NCBI GenBank assembly: GCA_019417125.1
Contig: DXVZ01000084.1
Location: forward strand, 1 to 33,078
Length of the DNA: 33,078 nt
Direction: 5' to 3'
Source: Phascolarctobacterium sp.
Lineage (GTDB): Bacteria > Bacillota > Negativicutes > Acidaminococcales > Acidaminococcaceae
The translations under genes and the position numbers were made by a program. This document shows, one piece after another, positions 1 through 7,115 of the stretch. The stretch's first letter is position 1, and each line of letters opens with the position of its first letter. The notes under the pieces are model-generated. The model made no database searches. It saw only the letters and a program-made list of their open reading frames with translations, and was not told the origin of the DNA.

Positions 1-585
1 GCGCTGGACATTGCGCGCGAGATTTTTGAAGAAGCCGCTGCTGCCGGTATGCAGCTGCGCATTATGGATATCGGCGGCGGGTTCCCGATTCCCGAGCCGA
101 AAGTACGTTTTAACTTAAAAGAAATGCTGAACCAGATTAACGCACGTTTGGATGAGGATTTTCCTGGTGTGGAAATCTGGGCGGAGCCTGGGCGTTTTAT
201 TTGCGGCACGGCGGTAAACCTTATTACCAGCGTTATCGGCGTTACGGAACGCGGCGGCCAGCCTTGGTATTTCCTTGACGATGGGCTGTACGGAACATTC
301 TCCGGCGTTTTGTTTGACCAGTGGGATTTTAAGCTTATCAGCTTTAAAGAGGGCGAGCAGGTGGCGGCTACTTTTGCCGGACCGAGCTGCGATTCGCTGG
401 ACATTATGTTCCGCGGCAAAATGACGGTGCGTCAGGAAGAAGGCGACATACTGCTTGTGCCTATCTGCGGCGCGTATACGTCGGCATCGGCAACAACTTT
501 TAACGGCTTCAGCAAGGCAAACTTTGTTGTGTGGGAAGACGTTAAGGACGAACTGATGGAGCCGCTGTTTTTAAAAGCACAATAA
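1..585 (+). CDS. Ornithine/lysine-type PLP decarboxylase (fold III), C-terminal part
   Basis: This is the 3' end of a gene that begins before the window; the frame is open from base 1. It encodes about 194 residues of a fold-type III PLP-dependent decarboxylase of the ornithine/lysine/diaminopimelate decarboxylase family. Visible motifs are DIGGGFP (glycine loop), WAEPGR (PLP phosphate binding), GPSCDSLD (the catalytic-site Cys-Asp of ornithine decarboxylase) and CGAYTSASATTFNGF near the end (the Tyr that contacts PLP). GPSCDSLD and the missing diaminopimelate features favour ornithine or lysine as substrate. In Selenomonas, a related Negativicute, a lysine/ornithine decarboxylase makes the cadaverine attached to peptidoglycan, so a cell-envelope role is possible here but is inference. 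No terminator is obvious after the TAA. Substrate cannot be fixed from this fragment. Confidence 0.85.
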   Translation, partial: ALDIAREIFEEAAAAGMQLRIMDIGGGFPIPEPKVRFNLKEMLNQINARLDEDFPGVEIWAEPGRFICGTAVNLITSVIGVTERGGQPWYFLDDGLYGTFSGVLFDQWDFKLISFKEGEQVAATFAGPSCDSLDIMFRGKMTVRQEEGDILLVPICGAYTSASATTFNGFSKANFVVWEDVKDELMEPLFLKAQ

Positions 586-678
586 TGAGCAAAGTTTTGC
601 CTATCCGTGCGTTTGTATCACGCTGTAACGCCATAAATGTTACAAAAAACCAATAATTTTGATAAATTACAGAAATAC

Positions 679-707
679 TTGACAGATTTCTTTTGATGCT
701 GTATAAT
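679..707 (+). promoter_or_regulatory. Consensus sigma-70 promoter for the candidate sRNA
   Basis: TTGACA at 679-684 and TATAAT at 702-707 are both perfect consensus hexamers, 17 bp apart. The predicted start is about 713-715. The nearest downstream signal is not a gene start but a strong intrinsic terminator 50-90 bases on. Confidence 0.8.
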
Positions 708-713
708 TCTTAA

Positions 714-807
714 TGTGCAATGATATTTTTATTGTTGCCCTGATGAACGCTTTCCCTTATTTTAGGCTGCTGTGCACATATCTTTCCGTGTGCCGCAGCC
801 CTTTTTT
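714..807 (+). ncRNA. Candidate small RNA, about 94 nt
   Basis: The interval between the consensus promoter and the terminator carries no credible open frame. It would give an RNA of about 94 nt with two hairpins. The 5' hairpin pairs GCAATGAT (717-724) with ATTGTTGC (731-738). A pyrimidine-rich single-stranded linker follows (about 739-764, including CGCTTTCCCTTATTTTA). The 3' end is the terminator hairpin. This is the usual plan of a trans-acting bacterial sRNA. I do not recognise a known family; 6S RNA, 4.5S RNA and common riboswitches do not fit. The alternative is a constitutively attenuated leader for the TPR-like gene at 859, but that gene has its own extended -10 element after the terminator. 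Confidence 0.45.
765..807 (+). terminator. Intrinsic terminator of the candidate sRNA
   Basis: GGCTGC (765-770) pairs with GCAGCC (795-800). Beyond one mismatch, GTGCAC (772-777) pairs with GTGTGC (788-793) using two G-T wobbles, closing a 10-nt loop. A run of six T follows at 802-807. Confidence 0.8.
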
Positions 808-818
808 ATGCTGAAATA

Positions 819-827
819 TGGTACAAT
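819..827 (+). promoter_or_regulatory. Extended -10 promoter for the TPR-like gene
   Basis: TGGTACAAT is a TGn extended -10 with hexamer TACAAT at 822-827. No good -35 is present because the terminator T-run lies there. A start near 834 would give a leader of about 25 nt before the ATG at 859. Confidence 0.45.
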
Positions 828-858
828 AAAGGTAACAGACCGCAAGGAGGTAATGATA

Positions 859-1593
859 ATGGACCAACAGGAATGGATGGGGTATGTTGCCCGCCTGGCT
901 AACGGCGAATATCCCGTGCCGCTGAGCATGATACAGGATTATAACGATTGGCGCTGCCGCTCGATTGTAGGGCGCGCGCTGTATTGGATGGGCGATACCG
1001 AAAGTGCTATGCGCGTTTTAAGTACGGTTGTAGATATAAAGCCCGATATGGATGATGACCCGGAATATGGATTGAGCGAAGCGGAACACAAGGTTTTGTG
1101 CCTGCGCGACATTGCCGAAATTGTGTGGAAGCTGGCAAAAAGCGAAGAAGCTGCGCTGACTTATTTGCAGGAGGCTTACGAAATTGCCCGCGCTTACACG
1201 CATACTTTTCATAGCTGCGCCCGCGGCGATATGTTTTACCGCAGGCTGCTGGTTTTACGCGAAGCTGGCAAGGAGGAGCAGGCGGTGCAGGAAGCCAAAG
1301 CGATGGCTGAAGCCGAAAAAGATAATGGCGGCGTAAACCCGTACAAATATTTTGCGCTGAAGTTTTTGGCAGAAGATGCCCACAACGCCGGCGACGATGC
1401 CAAAGCCTGCGATATTTACGCCGAAGCCTTTAAATCGTATCCGCGCAACGAAATTGCCGACCGCGATATTAATAACGCCGCTGCGGAAACAGACATTGCC
1501 AAACGTTACAAAGCCTATAATTTTTGCAGCACCGTGCAGTATGTGCCCTGGGAATACCAGGAGCCGGTAGTGCTGCGCCGCGGCATAGACTGA
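859..1593 (+). CDS. TPR-like hypothetical protein, cytoplasmic
   Basis: A 244-residue soluble protein with no signal peptide and no membrane segment. The ATG at 859 is preferred because AAGGAGG at 844-850 lies 8 bases upstream; the in-frame ATG at 853 is too close to that site. An upstream frame extension to 772 would run through the sRNA terminator and is rejected. The protein is helical and reads as consecutive helix pairs of tetratricopeptide type, for example ALTYLQEAYEIARAY, a segment around AVQEAKAMAEAE, and the better-conserved DAKACDIYAEAFKSYP near the C-terminus. TPR proteins are usually interaction scaffolds; no partner is implied by the neighbours, which are in separate transcription units. 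A terminator follows at once, so the gene is monocistronic. I do not recognise a specific family. Confidence 0.75.
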   Translation: MDQQEWMGYVARLANGEYPVPLSMIQDYNDWRCRSIVGRALYWMGDTESAMRVLSTVVDIKPDMDDDPEYGLSEAEHKVLCLRDIAEIVWKLAKSEEAALTYLQEAYEIARAYTHTFHSCARGDMFYRRLLVLREAGKEEQAVQEAKAMAEAEKDNGGVNPYKYFALKFLAEDAHNAGDDAKACDIYAEAFKSYPRNEIADRDINNAAAETDIAKRYKAYNFCSTVQYVPWEYQEPVVLRRGID

Positions 1594-1610
1594 TAGGCAA
1601 ATTTTTACAG

Positions 1611-1644
1611 CGCCCTTTGCATAAAGCAGAGGGCGTATTTTTTT
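1611..1644 (+). terminator. Intrinsic terminator after the TPR-like gene
   Basis: A 10-bp stem, CGCCCTTTGC (1611-1620) with GCAGAGGGCG (1626-1635), has a 5-nt ATAAA loop and is followed by TATTTTTTT. Confidence 0.9.
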
Positions 1645-1665
1645 GTGGCTAAAAATTTACATATC

Positions 1666-1674
1666 TGTTACAAT
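1666..1674 (+). promoter_or_regulatory. Extended -10 promoter for the FadL-type gene
   Basis: TGTTACAAT has TG at 1666-1667 and TACAAT at 1669-1674. The -35 is weak. The predicted start near 1681 leaves a leader of about 30 nt before the GTG at 1712. Confidence 0.45.
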
Positions 1675-1711
1675 AGTACCAGCTACTAATAATTTCAATT
1701 GAGGTGATGAT

Positions 1712-2980
1712 GTGAATTTAAAAAATAAAGTTTTAGCGTTAAGTTTACTTTGTGCCATTGTCGTACCGCAGACGGCAGGGGCAGAAGGCTTTGCCATTAA
1801 TGAATGGAGTGCCGAGGGCGTCGCTATGGGCGGTGCGCGTATGTTTGCCGAAGGCGATGCTGCCAACGTGGCGTATAATCCGGCTTCCATTACTAAGGTA
1901 GACGGCGAGGCCTTTAAGGTAAGCGCAACTTATATCAGCCCGCACGGCGAATACGATTTGTACGATAAAAACGGTGAAGTTCTTGAAAGCGGCAAAAACC
2001 GCGTGCATTTTGGGTTTGCTCCCGGTACTTACTATGTAAAAAAGATGAACGATAAGGATTGGTTCGGCATCGGTGCGTTCAGCCGTTTTGCTATGGTATC
2101 GGAATTTGAGCGTAATTCCGCGGTATCTACCAATGCGTTTTTGTCGCGCTTAAACGGCGTAAGCCTAACGCCGGTGTATGCCCACAAGTTTGATAACAAA
2201 TGGAGCGCGGCAGTTGGTGCGGAAATTAACTACGTTGGGCTGACAATGGAGAAAAACGCTATGAGTAATCCTTATACTGGTAAGCCAATGACTCCAACCC
2301 ACACAAAAGGAGAAAGCTATGCTTTGGGCTGGAATGCAGCTGCCAATTATACTTTTGACGATAAAAACGAAATCGGTGTAGTATACCGCAGCCGCATTAA
2401 GCACTCCATGGAAGCGGATTTTAATGCGTACAATGTCGGCGGCGTATTAGACCTTTCCGGCGATGCTTACGGCGAAGTAACGCTGCCGGATTCCTGGCAC
2501 ATTGGCTATAACCATAAGTTTAATGACAGGACTCGCATAGAATTAAATGCCGTGCGTACTAACTGGAGCACTTACGATGCTTTGGATATTAATGTTTCAG
2601 GTACAGGGGTTCCTGCCTTTGATACAGTGCATAAAAGCCCTAAAAACTGGGAGGACGGCTGGCGTTACGCTATCGGCGTGGAACATAAGCTGAGCGATAA
2701 ATACACGCTGATGGCAGGCTTCGCTTATGATGAATCTTCCATTCCTTACGACGGCGGCGATTTTATGGTGCCGACCGGCAACAGGCGCACTTATTCTATC
2801 GGCGCGCGCTACAACGATAAGGAGCAAACGCTGGCAGTCGCCTTGGGCTGGATGGACGTCGGCGATTTGCGGTTTAAATTCAGAGATTCTGCCGACCCGG
2901 ACGGAGCAAGCGGCAGACATGCCCATACGCACGACAGCTTTACCAAAATTATCGGCGTCAGTTACCAGCGTAATTTTTAA
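1712..2980 (+). CDS. FadL/OmpP1 (TodX) family outer-membrane transport protein
   Basis: A 422-residue beta-barrel of the FadL family, which moves hydrophobic compounds such as long-chain fatty acids across the outer membrane. The start is GTG at 1712, behind GAGGTGA at 1701-1707; an overlapping ATG at 1710 runs into a stop at once. Residues 1-24 form a signal peptide ending TAGA. The mature N-terminus EGFAINEWSAEGVAMGGA, then GDAANVAYNPASI, is the family's conserved hatch-region signature (asparagine-proline-alanine after the G-R-A/G-D-A segment). Alternating aromatic and polar strands fill the rest, and the chain ends in phenylalanine (YQRNF), the usual outer-membrane insertion signal. It is flanked by terminators on both sides and so is monocistronic. 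Its presence is the best evidence in the window for a diderm cell. The actual substrate is unknown. Confidence 0.93.
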   Translation: MNLKNKVLALSLLCAIVVPQTAGAEGFAINEWSAEGVAMGGARMFAEGDAANVAYNPASITKVDGEAFKVSATYISPHGEYDLYDKNGEVLESGKNRVHFGFAPGTYYVKKMNDKDWFGIGAFSRFAMVSEFERNSAVSTNAFLSRLNGVSLTPVYAHKFDNKWSAAVGAEINYVGLTMEKNAMSNPYTGKPMTPTHTKGESYALGWNAAANYTFDDKNEIGVVYRSRIKHSMEADFNAYNVGGVLDLSGDAYGEVTLPDSWHIGYNHKFNDRTRIELNAVRTNWSTYDALDINVSGTGVPAFDTVHKSPKNWEDGWRYAIGVEHKLSDKYTLMAGFAYDESSIPYDGGDFMVPTGNRRTYSIGARYNDKEQTLAVALGWMDVGDLRFKFRDSADPDGASGRHAHTHDSFTKIIGVSYQRNF

Positions 2981-2998
2981 AAATAAGTAAAATTTTTT

Positions 2999-3027
2999 AA
3001 AATCCCTGTTTTTTAACGGGGATTTTT
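2999..3027 (+). terminator. Intrinsic terminator after the FadL-type gene
   Basis: AAAATCCC (2999-3006) pairs with GGGATTTT (3019-3026), with a further T-G pair inside, and runs straight into TTTTTG. Confidence 0.8.
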
Positions 3028-3049
3028 GTTTACTATGGCGCTGGTTATT

Positions 3050-3078
3050 TTGAAATATATGGAATTTTGTATTATAAT
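3050..3078 (+). promoter_or_regulatory. Sigma-70 promoter for the tandem oxidase genes
   Basis: TTGAAA (3050-3055) and TATAAT (3073-3078) are separated by 17 bp. The predicted start is near 3085, about 58 nt before the ATG at 3143. Confidence 0.75.
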
Positions 3079-3142
3079 TATAAAGGATATGTATTTTTTC
3101 TGCGGCGCTGGCGCGTGCGCAGTTACGGAAGGATGATGAAGT

Positions 3143-4546
3143 ATGAAAACTTATGCTCCCGTTACCGAAGAAGTAATTGAAGCATTAAAAGCTGCTATCG
3201 GCGCGGAATATGTTATGACTGATGCCGAAACGCTGGAACGCTACCAGACTGACGAAGAAACAGACCCGCGTAAATTTCACAAGCCGGAGGTTGTTGTAAA
3301 GCCCGGCTCTGCCGAAGAAATTGCGAAAGTTGTTAAACTTGCCAATAAATTTGATGTGCCAGTTACCGTGCGCAGCGCGGGCACCAGCCTTGCTGACGGC
3401 GCGATTCCTGTTTGCGGCGGCATTGTGCTTTTGATGGAACGCCTGAACAAAATTATTGAGCTGAACACCGAGGGTATGTACATTGTTACCGAAGCCGGCG
3501 TGCCGACTATTGAAGTGCAGCGTGTTGCCAACGAAGCAGGCTACCTGTATGCAGGCGACCCGTGCAGCGCCGACAGCTGCCTTATCGGCGGCAACCTTGC
3601 CACCAACGCTGGCGGCAACAAAGCGGTGCGTTACGGCACAACCCGCGACCAGGTTTACGGGCTTGAATTTGTAAGCCCGACCGGCGAAATTATTGAAGTC
3701 GGCGCGCGCCTTAAAAAATGCTCTACCGGCTACTGCCTGGAACAGCTGATTATGGGCAGCGAGGGTACTTTGGGCATTATTACCAAAGCAACTTTAAAAC
3801 TTTTGCCGCTGTGCCCTTATAAATTTGACCTTGTTGCCGTATTTACCGAGCCGGAAAAAGCCATCGACCTTGTGCCGCTGCTGTTAAAAGCAGGCATTGA
3901 CCCGACCAGCATTGAGTACATGGACAACAGCTATGTGCGCGGTACTGCCGATTACTGCGAATTTAAAAACGTTCCGCATTATGAGGACGGTATTTACGTT
4001 ATCGTTACCGTTGAAACCTACAACGAGGACGAACTTGATATGAAGATGGAACGCTTGGACGAGCTCTGCACCGAAGCAGGAGCAGTTGAAGTGCTGGAAG
4101 CTGATGAACGCATTTGGAAAATGCGCCGCAACTGCCAGGAATGCGTACGCCTTATCAGCCAGGTATCCTTAACTGACGACGTTGTTGTTCCGCGCGACAA
4201 AGTTGCCGAAGCTATTAAATTTATTATGAAAACCGGCGAAAAATACCCGTTCCTGCCGCGTATCTGCGCCCATGTCGGCGACGGCAACCTGCACATCATT
4301 TTGTGCAAATGCGATTTGACCGATGAAGAATGGGAAACCAACGTGCAGGCTTTCCACGATGAGGTTTATACCTATGCTTACAGCATCGGCGGCCGCCTTG
4401 CGGGCGAGCATGGCATCGGCGCAAAGAAGCTTGCCGAAATGGAAAAATATACCCGTCCGGGCGAACTTAATTTAATGCGCACCATTAAAAAAGCGATGGA
4501 CCCGAAATGCATTTTGAACCCGGGCAAGATTTTTAACGTAGACTGA
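3143..4546 (+). CDS. FAD-linked 2-hydroxyacid dehydrogenase (GlcD/D-lactate dehydrogenase family), copy 1
   Basis: A 467-residue flavoprotein of the FAD-binding PCMH superfamily with the C-terminal FAD-oxidase domain, the family of glycolate oxidase GlcD and FAD-linked D-lactate dehydrogenase. It should oxidise a D-2-hydroxyacid such as D-lactate to the 2-oxoacid; the substrate is not determined. FAD-site motifs are RSAGTSL (77-83), NAGG (155-158) and GSEGTLGI (205-212). The C-terminal substrate and flavin region has HVGDGNLH (377-384), GEHGIG (421-426) and the terminal LNPGKIF. Length is normal for the family. It has no signal peptide or membrane segment, so it is cytoplasmic or peripheral. 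GGAAGGA sits 9-10 bases before the ATG. The next gene is a close paralogue 37 bp downstream. No iron-sulfur partner (GlcF) or electron-transferring flavoprotein gene is adjacent. Confidence 0.9.
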   Translation: MKTYAPVTEEVIEALKAAIGAEYVMTDAETLERYQTDEETDPRKFHKPEVVVKPGSAEEIAKVVKLANKFDVPVTVRSAGTSLADGAIPVCGGIVLLMERLNKIIELNTEGMYIVTEAGVPTIEVQRVANEAGYLYAGDPCSADSCLIGGNLATNAGGNKAVRYGTTRDQVYGLEFVSPTGEIIEVGARLKKCSTGYCLEQLIMGSEGTLGIITKATLKLLPLCPYKFDLVAVFTEPEKAIDLVPLLLKAGIDPTSIEYMDNSYVRGTADYCEFKNVPHYEDGIYVIVTVETYNEDELDMKMERLDELCTEAGAVEVLEADERIWKMRRNCQECVRLISQVSLTDDVVVPRDKVAEAIKFIMKTGEKYPFLPRICAHVGDGNLHIILCKCDLTDEEWETNVQAFHDEVYTYAYSIGGRLAGEHGIGAKKLAEMEKYTRPGELNLMRTIKKAMDPKCILNPGKIFNVD

Positions 4547-4583
4547 TAATTTCAGAGAAGGATAGTAGAAAGGATTTGAGAAA

Positions 4584-5981
4584 ATGATGAATTACAAACC
4601 GGTCACGGAAGAAGTATTGGAGGCTCTGCGCAAAGCAGTTGGCAGCGAATATGTAATGACCGACCCCGAAACTTTGGACAAATACAAAACCGACGAGGAA
4701 ACCGACCCGCATTACCATCATCTGCCGGAAGTTGTGGTAATGCCTGCCAATACCGAAGAAGTGGCGGCGGTTATGAAAATTGCCAACGAGTTTGACGTGC
4801 CTGTAACACCGCGCAGCGCCGGTACAAGCGTATCCTGCGGCGCAGTGCCAGTTTGCGGCGGCATTGTGCTGTTAATGGAGCGCATGGATAAAATTCTGGA
4901 GCTGAATAAAGAAGGCATGTACATGGTTGTGCAGGCTGGCGCCAGGACGCTGGAAATTCAGGAATATGCCAATAAAGAAGGCTTTTTGTATGCAGGCGAC
5001 CCGTGCAGCGCCGACAGCTGCTTAATCGGCGGCAACATTGCTACTAACGCAGGCGGCAACAAAGCAGTACGTTACGGCACAACCCGCAACCAGGTTTACT
5101 CCGTTGAGGTTGTTACCCCGACCGGCGATATTGTAACGCTTGGCTCCACGCTGAAAAAGAACAGCACCGGCTACTGCCTGGAACAGCTGATTATGGGCAG
5201 CGAGGGCACTTTAGGCATTATTACCAAAGCGACGCTGAAACTTTTGCCGCTGGCTCCTTATAAACTGGATATTCTTGCTATCTTTACCGAGCTTGACAAA
5301 GCCGTCGGCGTTGTGCCGAACCTGATTAAAGCGGGGCTGAACCCGACCAGCGTTGAGTTTATGGACAACGGCTTTGTTCGCAGTGCCAGCGATTACTGCG
5401 AGTTAAAACTGCCGCATTACGAGGACGGTTATTATGTAATCATTACGGTAGAAACATTTAATGAAGAAGAACTGGAAAGCAAGATGGAGCAGCTGGACGA
5501 AATCTGCACCGCAAGCGGCGCTACTGATGTACTGGAAGCTGACGAGCGCGTATGGAAAATCCGCCGCAACTGCCTGGAATCCACCCGTGTGCTGAGCCTT
5601 ATCAGTACTTCGGACGATTTGGTTGTGCCGGTTGATAAAATTGCCGAGTGCATTGAGCATCTTAACGAGGTTTCTAAAAAATACAGCTTTAAGCTGCTGT
5701 GCCTGGCACATGCCGGTGACGGCAACCTGCATTTCCAGATTTTGAAATGCGATTTAAGCGAAGAAGAATGGGAAAAACAGCTTGCTGAGTTCCACGCCGA
5801 AGCCTATGCTTATGTTTACAGCCTTGGCGGACGCCTGAGCGGCGAACACGGCATTGGCGCTAAAAAGCTGCCCGCGATGGAAAAATACACTGACCCTGTG
5901 GAAATGAAAATGATGCGCGCTATTAAACTGGCGCTCGACCCGAAAGGCATTTTGAATCCGGGTAAGGTTTTTAACGTTTAA
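4584..5981 (+). CDS. FAD-linked 2-hydroxyacid dehydrogenase (GlcD/D-lactate dehydrogenase family), copy 2
   Basis: A 465-residue paralogue of the preceding gene, similar along its whole length; by eye well over half of the residues match, and the YAGDPCSADSCLIGGN block is identical. It has the same FAD signatures (RSAGTSV, NAGG, GSEGTLGI) and C-terminal motifs (HAGDGNLH, GEHGIG, LNPGKVF). Differences cluster where substrate is bound: SVSCGAVPVCGG replaces SLADGAIPVCGG, HAGDGNLHFQI replaces HVGDGNLHIII-type sequence, and segments around 240-280 differ. This suggests duplication followed by change of substrate rather than simple dosage. The ATG at 4584 follows AAAGGA at 4569-4574. It shares the transcript of copy 1 and ends just before a shared terminator. 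Confidence 0.9.
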   Translation: MMNYKPVTEEVLEALRKAVGSEYVMTDPETLDKYKTDEETDPHYHHLPEVVVMPANTEEVAAVMKIANEFDVPVTPRSAGTSVSCGAVPVCGGIVLLMERMDKILELNKEGMYMVVQAGARTLEIQEYANKEGFLYAGDPCSADSCLIGGNIATNAGGNKAVRYGTTRNQVYSVEVVTPTGDIVTLGSTLKKNSTGYCLEQLIMGSEGTLGIITKATLKLLPLAPYKLDILAIFTELDKAVGVVPNLIKAGLNPTSVEFMDNGFVRSASDYCELKLPHYEDGYYVIITVETFNEEELESKMEQLDEICTASGATDVLEADERVWKIRRNCLESTRVLSLISTSDDLVVPVDKIAECIEHLNEVSKKYSFKLLCLAHAGDGNLHFQILKCDLSEEEWEKQLAEFHAEAYAYVYSLGGRLSGEHGIGAKKLPAMEKYTDPVEMKMMRAIKLALDPKGILNPGKVFNV

Positions 5982-5989
5982 TAAAAATT

Positions 5990-6020
5990 AAATCCTCCGC
6001 TTTTACGGCGGAGGATTTTT
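5990..6020. terminator. Terminator between convergent genes, probably bidirectional
   Basis: AAATCCTCCGC (5990-6000) pairs with GCGGAGGATTT (6007-6018 region) and is followed by a T-run on the plus strand. The minus strand also ends in TTTAATTTTTATT, so it can serve gluQ, whose stop codon at 6021 touches it. Confidence 0.85.
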
Positions 6021-6959
6021 TTAGTTAACAGCGATATTATTCTTTGGTATTTTGCGCCAGTCAAACAGGGGGATAAGCTCTGCGGCTTTAACTTGTTCTT
6101 TACGCTCAAGAAGCCCGGCAAAGAAAGCCAGCCTGCCGATAACTTCTTCCGGTGTAAAGCGGCTGCGCAGCGCGCCCATATCCAAATCAAGGTCGCGTTT
6201 GGCAAGCCGCCGCCCGTCCGGCGCGGTTAACAGCGGCAAATGCCCAAACTGCGGCGGCGTAAAGCCTAAAAGGTTATACAAATAAAGCTGCGGCGCGGTG
6301 GAGCTTAACAAATCGCTGCCGCGGATAACTTCCGTTACGCCCATCAGCGCATCGTCAATGACAACCGCCAGCTGATAGGCGTAAATGCCGTCGCTGCGGC
6401 GCACGATAAAATCGCGCCACTCGCGCGCCAGGTTAACGCTTTGCCTGCCGTAGTGCAAATCGGTAAAGGCAATATCCGCATCCGGCACTTTAAGGCGCCA
6501 GGCGTGTTTGCAGTTTGGCAGTTTGGCGCTGCGTTCTGCCGGCGTTAAACGGCGGCAGGTGCCTGGGTACACAAAGTGCCCGTCGCTGGCGTGCGGCGCG
6601 CTGGCGGCGTGCAGTTCGGCGCGGCTGCAAAAGCAGGGGTAAACTAAATCCTGCGCCGCAAATTCATCAAAAAATTTTTTATAAATTCCGCTGCGGCGGC
6701 TTTGGTAAAATGCATCCGGCGCGGCGTTTGGTGCGGCTCCAAAATCCCAGTCCAGCCCCAGCCACAGCAGGTCGTCTATCAGTACGCAGGCTTTCTCAGC
6801 CGTACAGCGCGAGGTATCAAGATCCTCGATACGCAGCAGCATATTGCCGTTTTGCGAACGGGCGCTGAGCCACGCTAAAAGCGCGCAGAAAATATTGCCA
6901 AGGTGCATTCTGCCGCTGGGCGATGGTGCAAAACGCCCGCAGATTTTTGCTTTAGCCAT
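6021..6959 (-). CDS. gluQ: Glutamyl-Q tRNA(Asp) synthetase
   Basis: A 312-residue truncated relative of glutamyl-tRNA synthetase, lacking the anticodon-binding domain. GluQ activates glutamate and attaches it to the queuosine base at position 34 of tRNA(Asp). Class I signatures are present: GRFAPSPSGRMHLGN near residues 8-22 (HIGH-type motif HLGN at 19-22) and LAKRD at 252-256 (KMSKS-type). The zinc-site residues typical of GluQ are C109, C111, Y131 and C135, in CFC and YPGTC. DLDTSR at 46-51 is also typical. The ATG at 6959 follows GGAG about 8 bases upstream. It is monocistronic and convergent with the oxidase genes. Its presence implies that the organism has queuosine-modified tRNA. Confidence 0.93.
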   Translation of the reverse strand: MAKAKICGRFAPSPSGRMHLGNIFCALLAWLSARSQNGNMLLRIEDLDTSRCTAEKACVLIDDLLWLGLDWDFGAAPNAAPDAFYQSRRSGIYKKFFDEFAAQDLVYPCFCSRAELHAASAPHASDGHFVYPGTCRRLTPAERSAKLPNCKHAWRLKVPDADIAFTDLHYGRQSVNLAREWRDFIVRRSDGIYAYQLAVVIDDALMGVTEVIRGSDLLSSTAPQLYLYNLLGFTPPQFGHLPLLTAPDGRRLAKRDLDLDMGALRSRFTPEEVIGRLAFFAGLLERKEQVKAAELIPLFDWRKIPKNNIAVN

Positions 6960-6990
6960 TGTTTTAGCTCCTTTTAATGTAACTATTTTT

Positions 6991-7019
6991 ATTGTAACAT
7001 TGATTAAACTAATTTTACA
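6991..7019 (-). promoter_or_regulatory. Probable promoter of gluQ
   Basis: On the minus strand TGTAAA (7014-7019) and TACAAT (6991-6996) are 17 bp apart, and TG precedes the -10 to make an extended -10. The leader to the ATG would be about 25 nt. Confidence 0.5.
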
Positions 7020-7043
7020 GGTTTTTTGCCGCTTACTTTTACT

Positions 7044-7071
7044 TTGCTTTTTTGCCTTTTTGCTGTAAAAT
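7044..7071 (+). promoter_or_regulatory. Possible promoter of the yybS-gdpP-rplI-dnaB operon
   Basis: TTGCTT (7044-7049) and TAAAAT (7066-7071) are 16 bp apart with TG just before the -10. The overlapping TATAAT at 7071-7076 is a competing -10. The region is T-rich, so the exact hexamers are uncertain. Confidence 0.4.
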
Positions 7072-7115
7072 ATAATTATATGGGTGTGTGCCCGTTTATA
7101 TAAGGAGGAACATTT

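Noticed and set aside
633..655. Terminator after the decarboxylase gene
   Set aside because: TGTAAC and GTTACA can pair, but the following bases are A-rich on this strand and there is no T-run on either side.
772..858. Upstream extension of the TPR-like gene to an ATG at 772
   Set aside because: It would translate through the sRNA terminator and has no ribosome site. The ATG at 859 has an ideal AAGGAGG.
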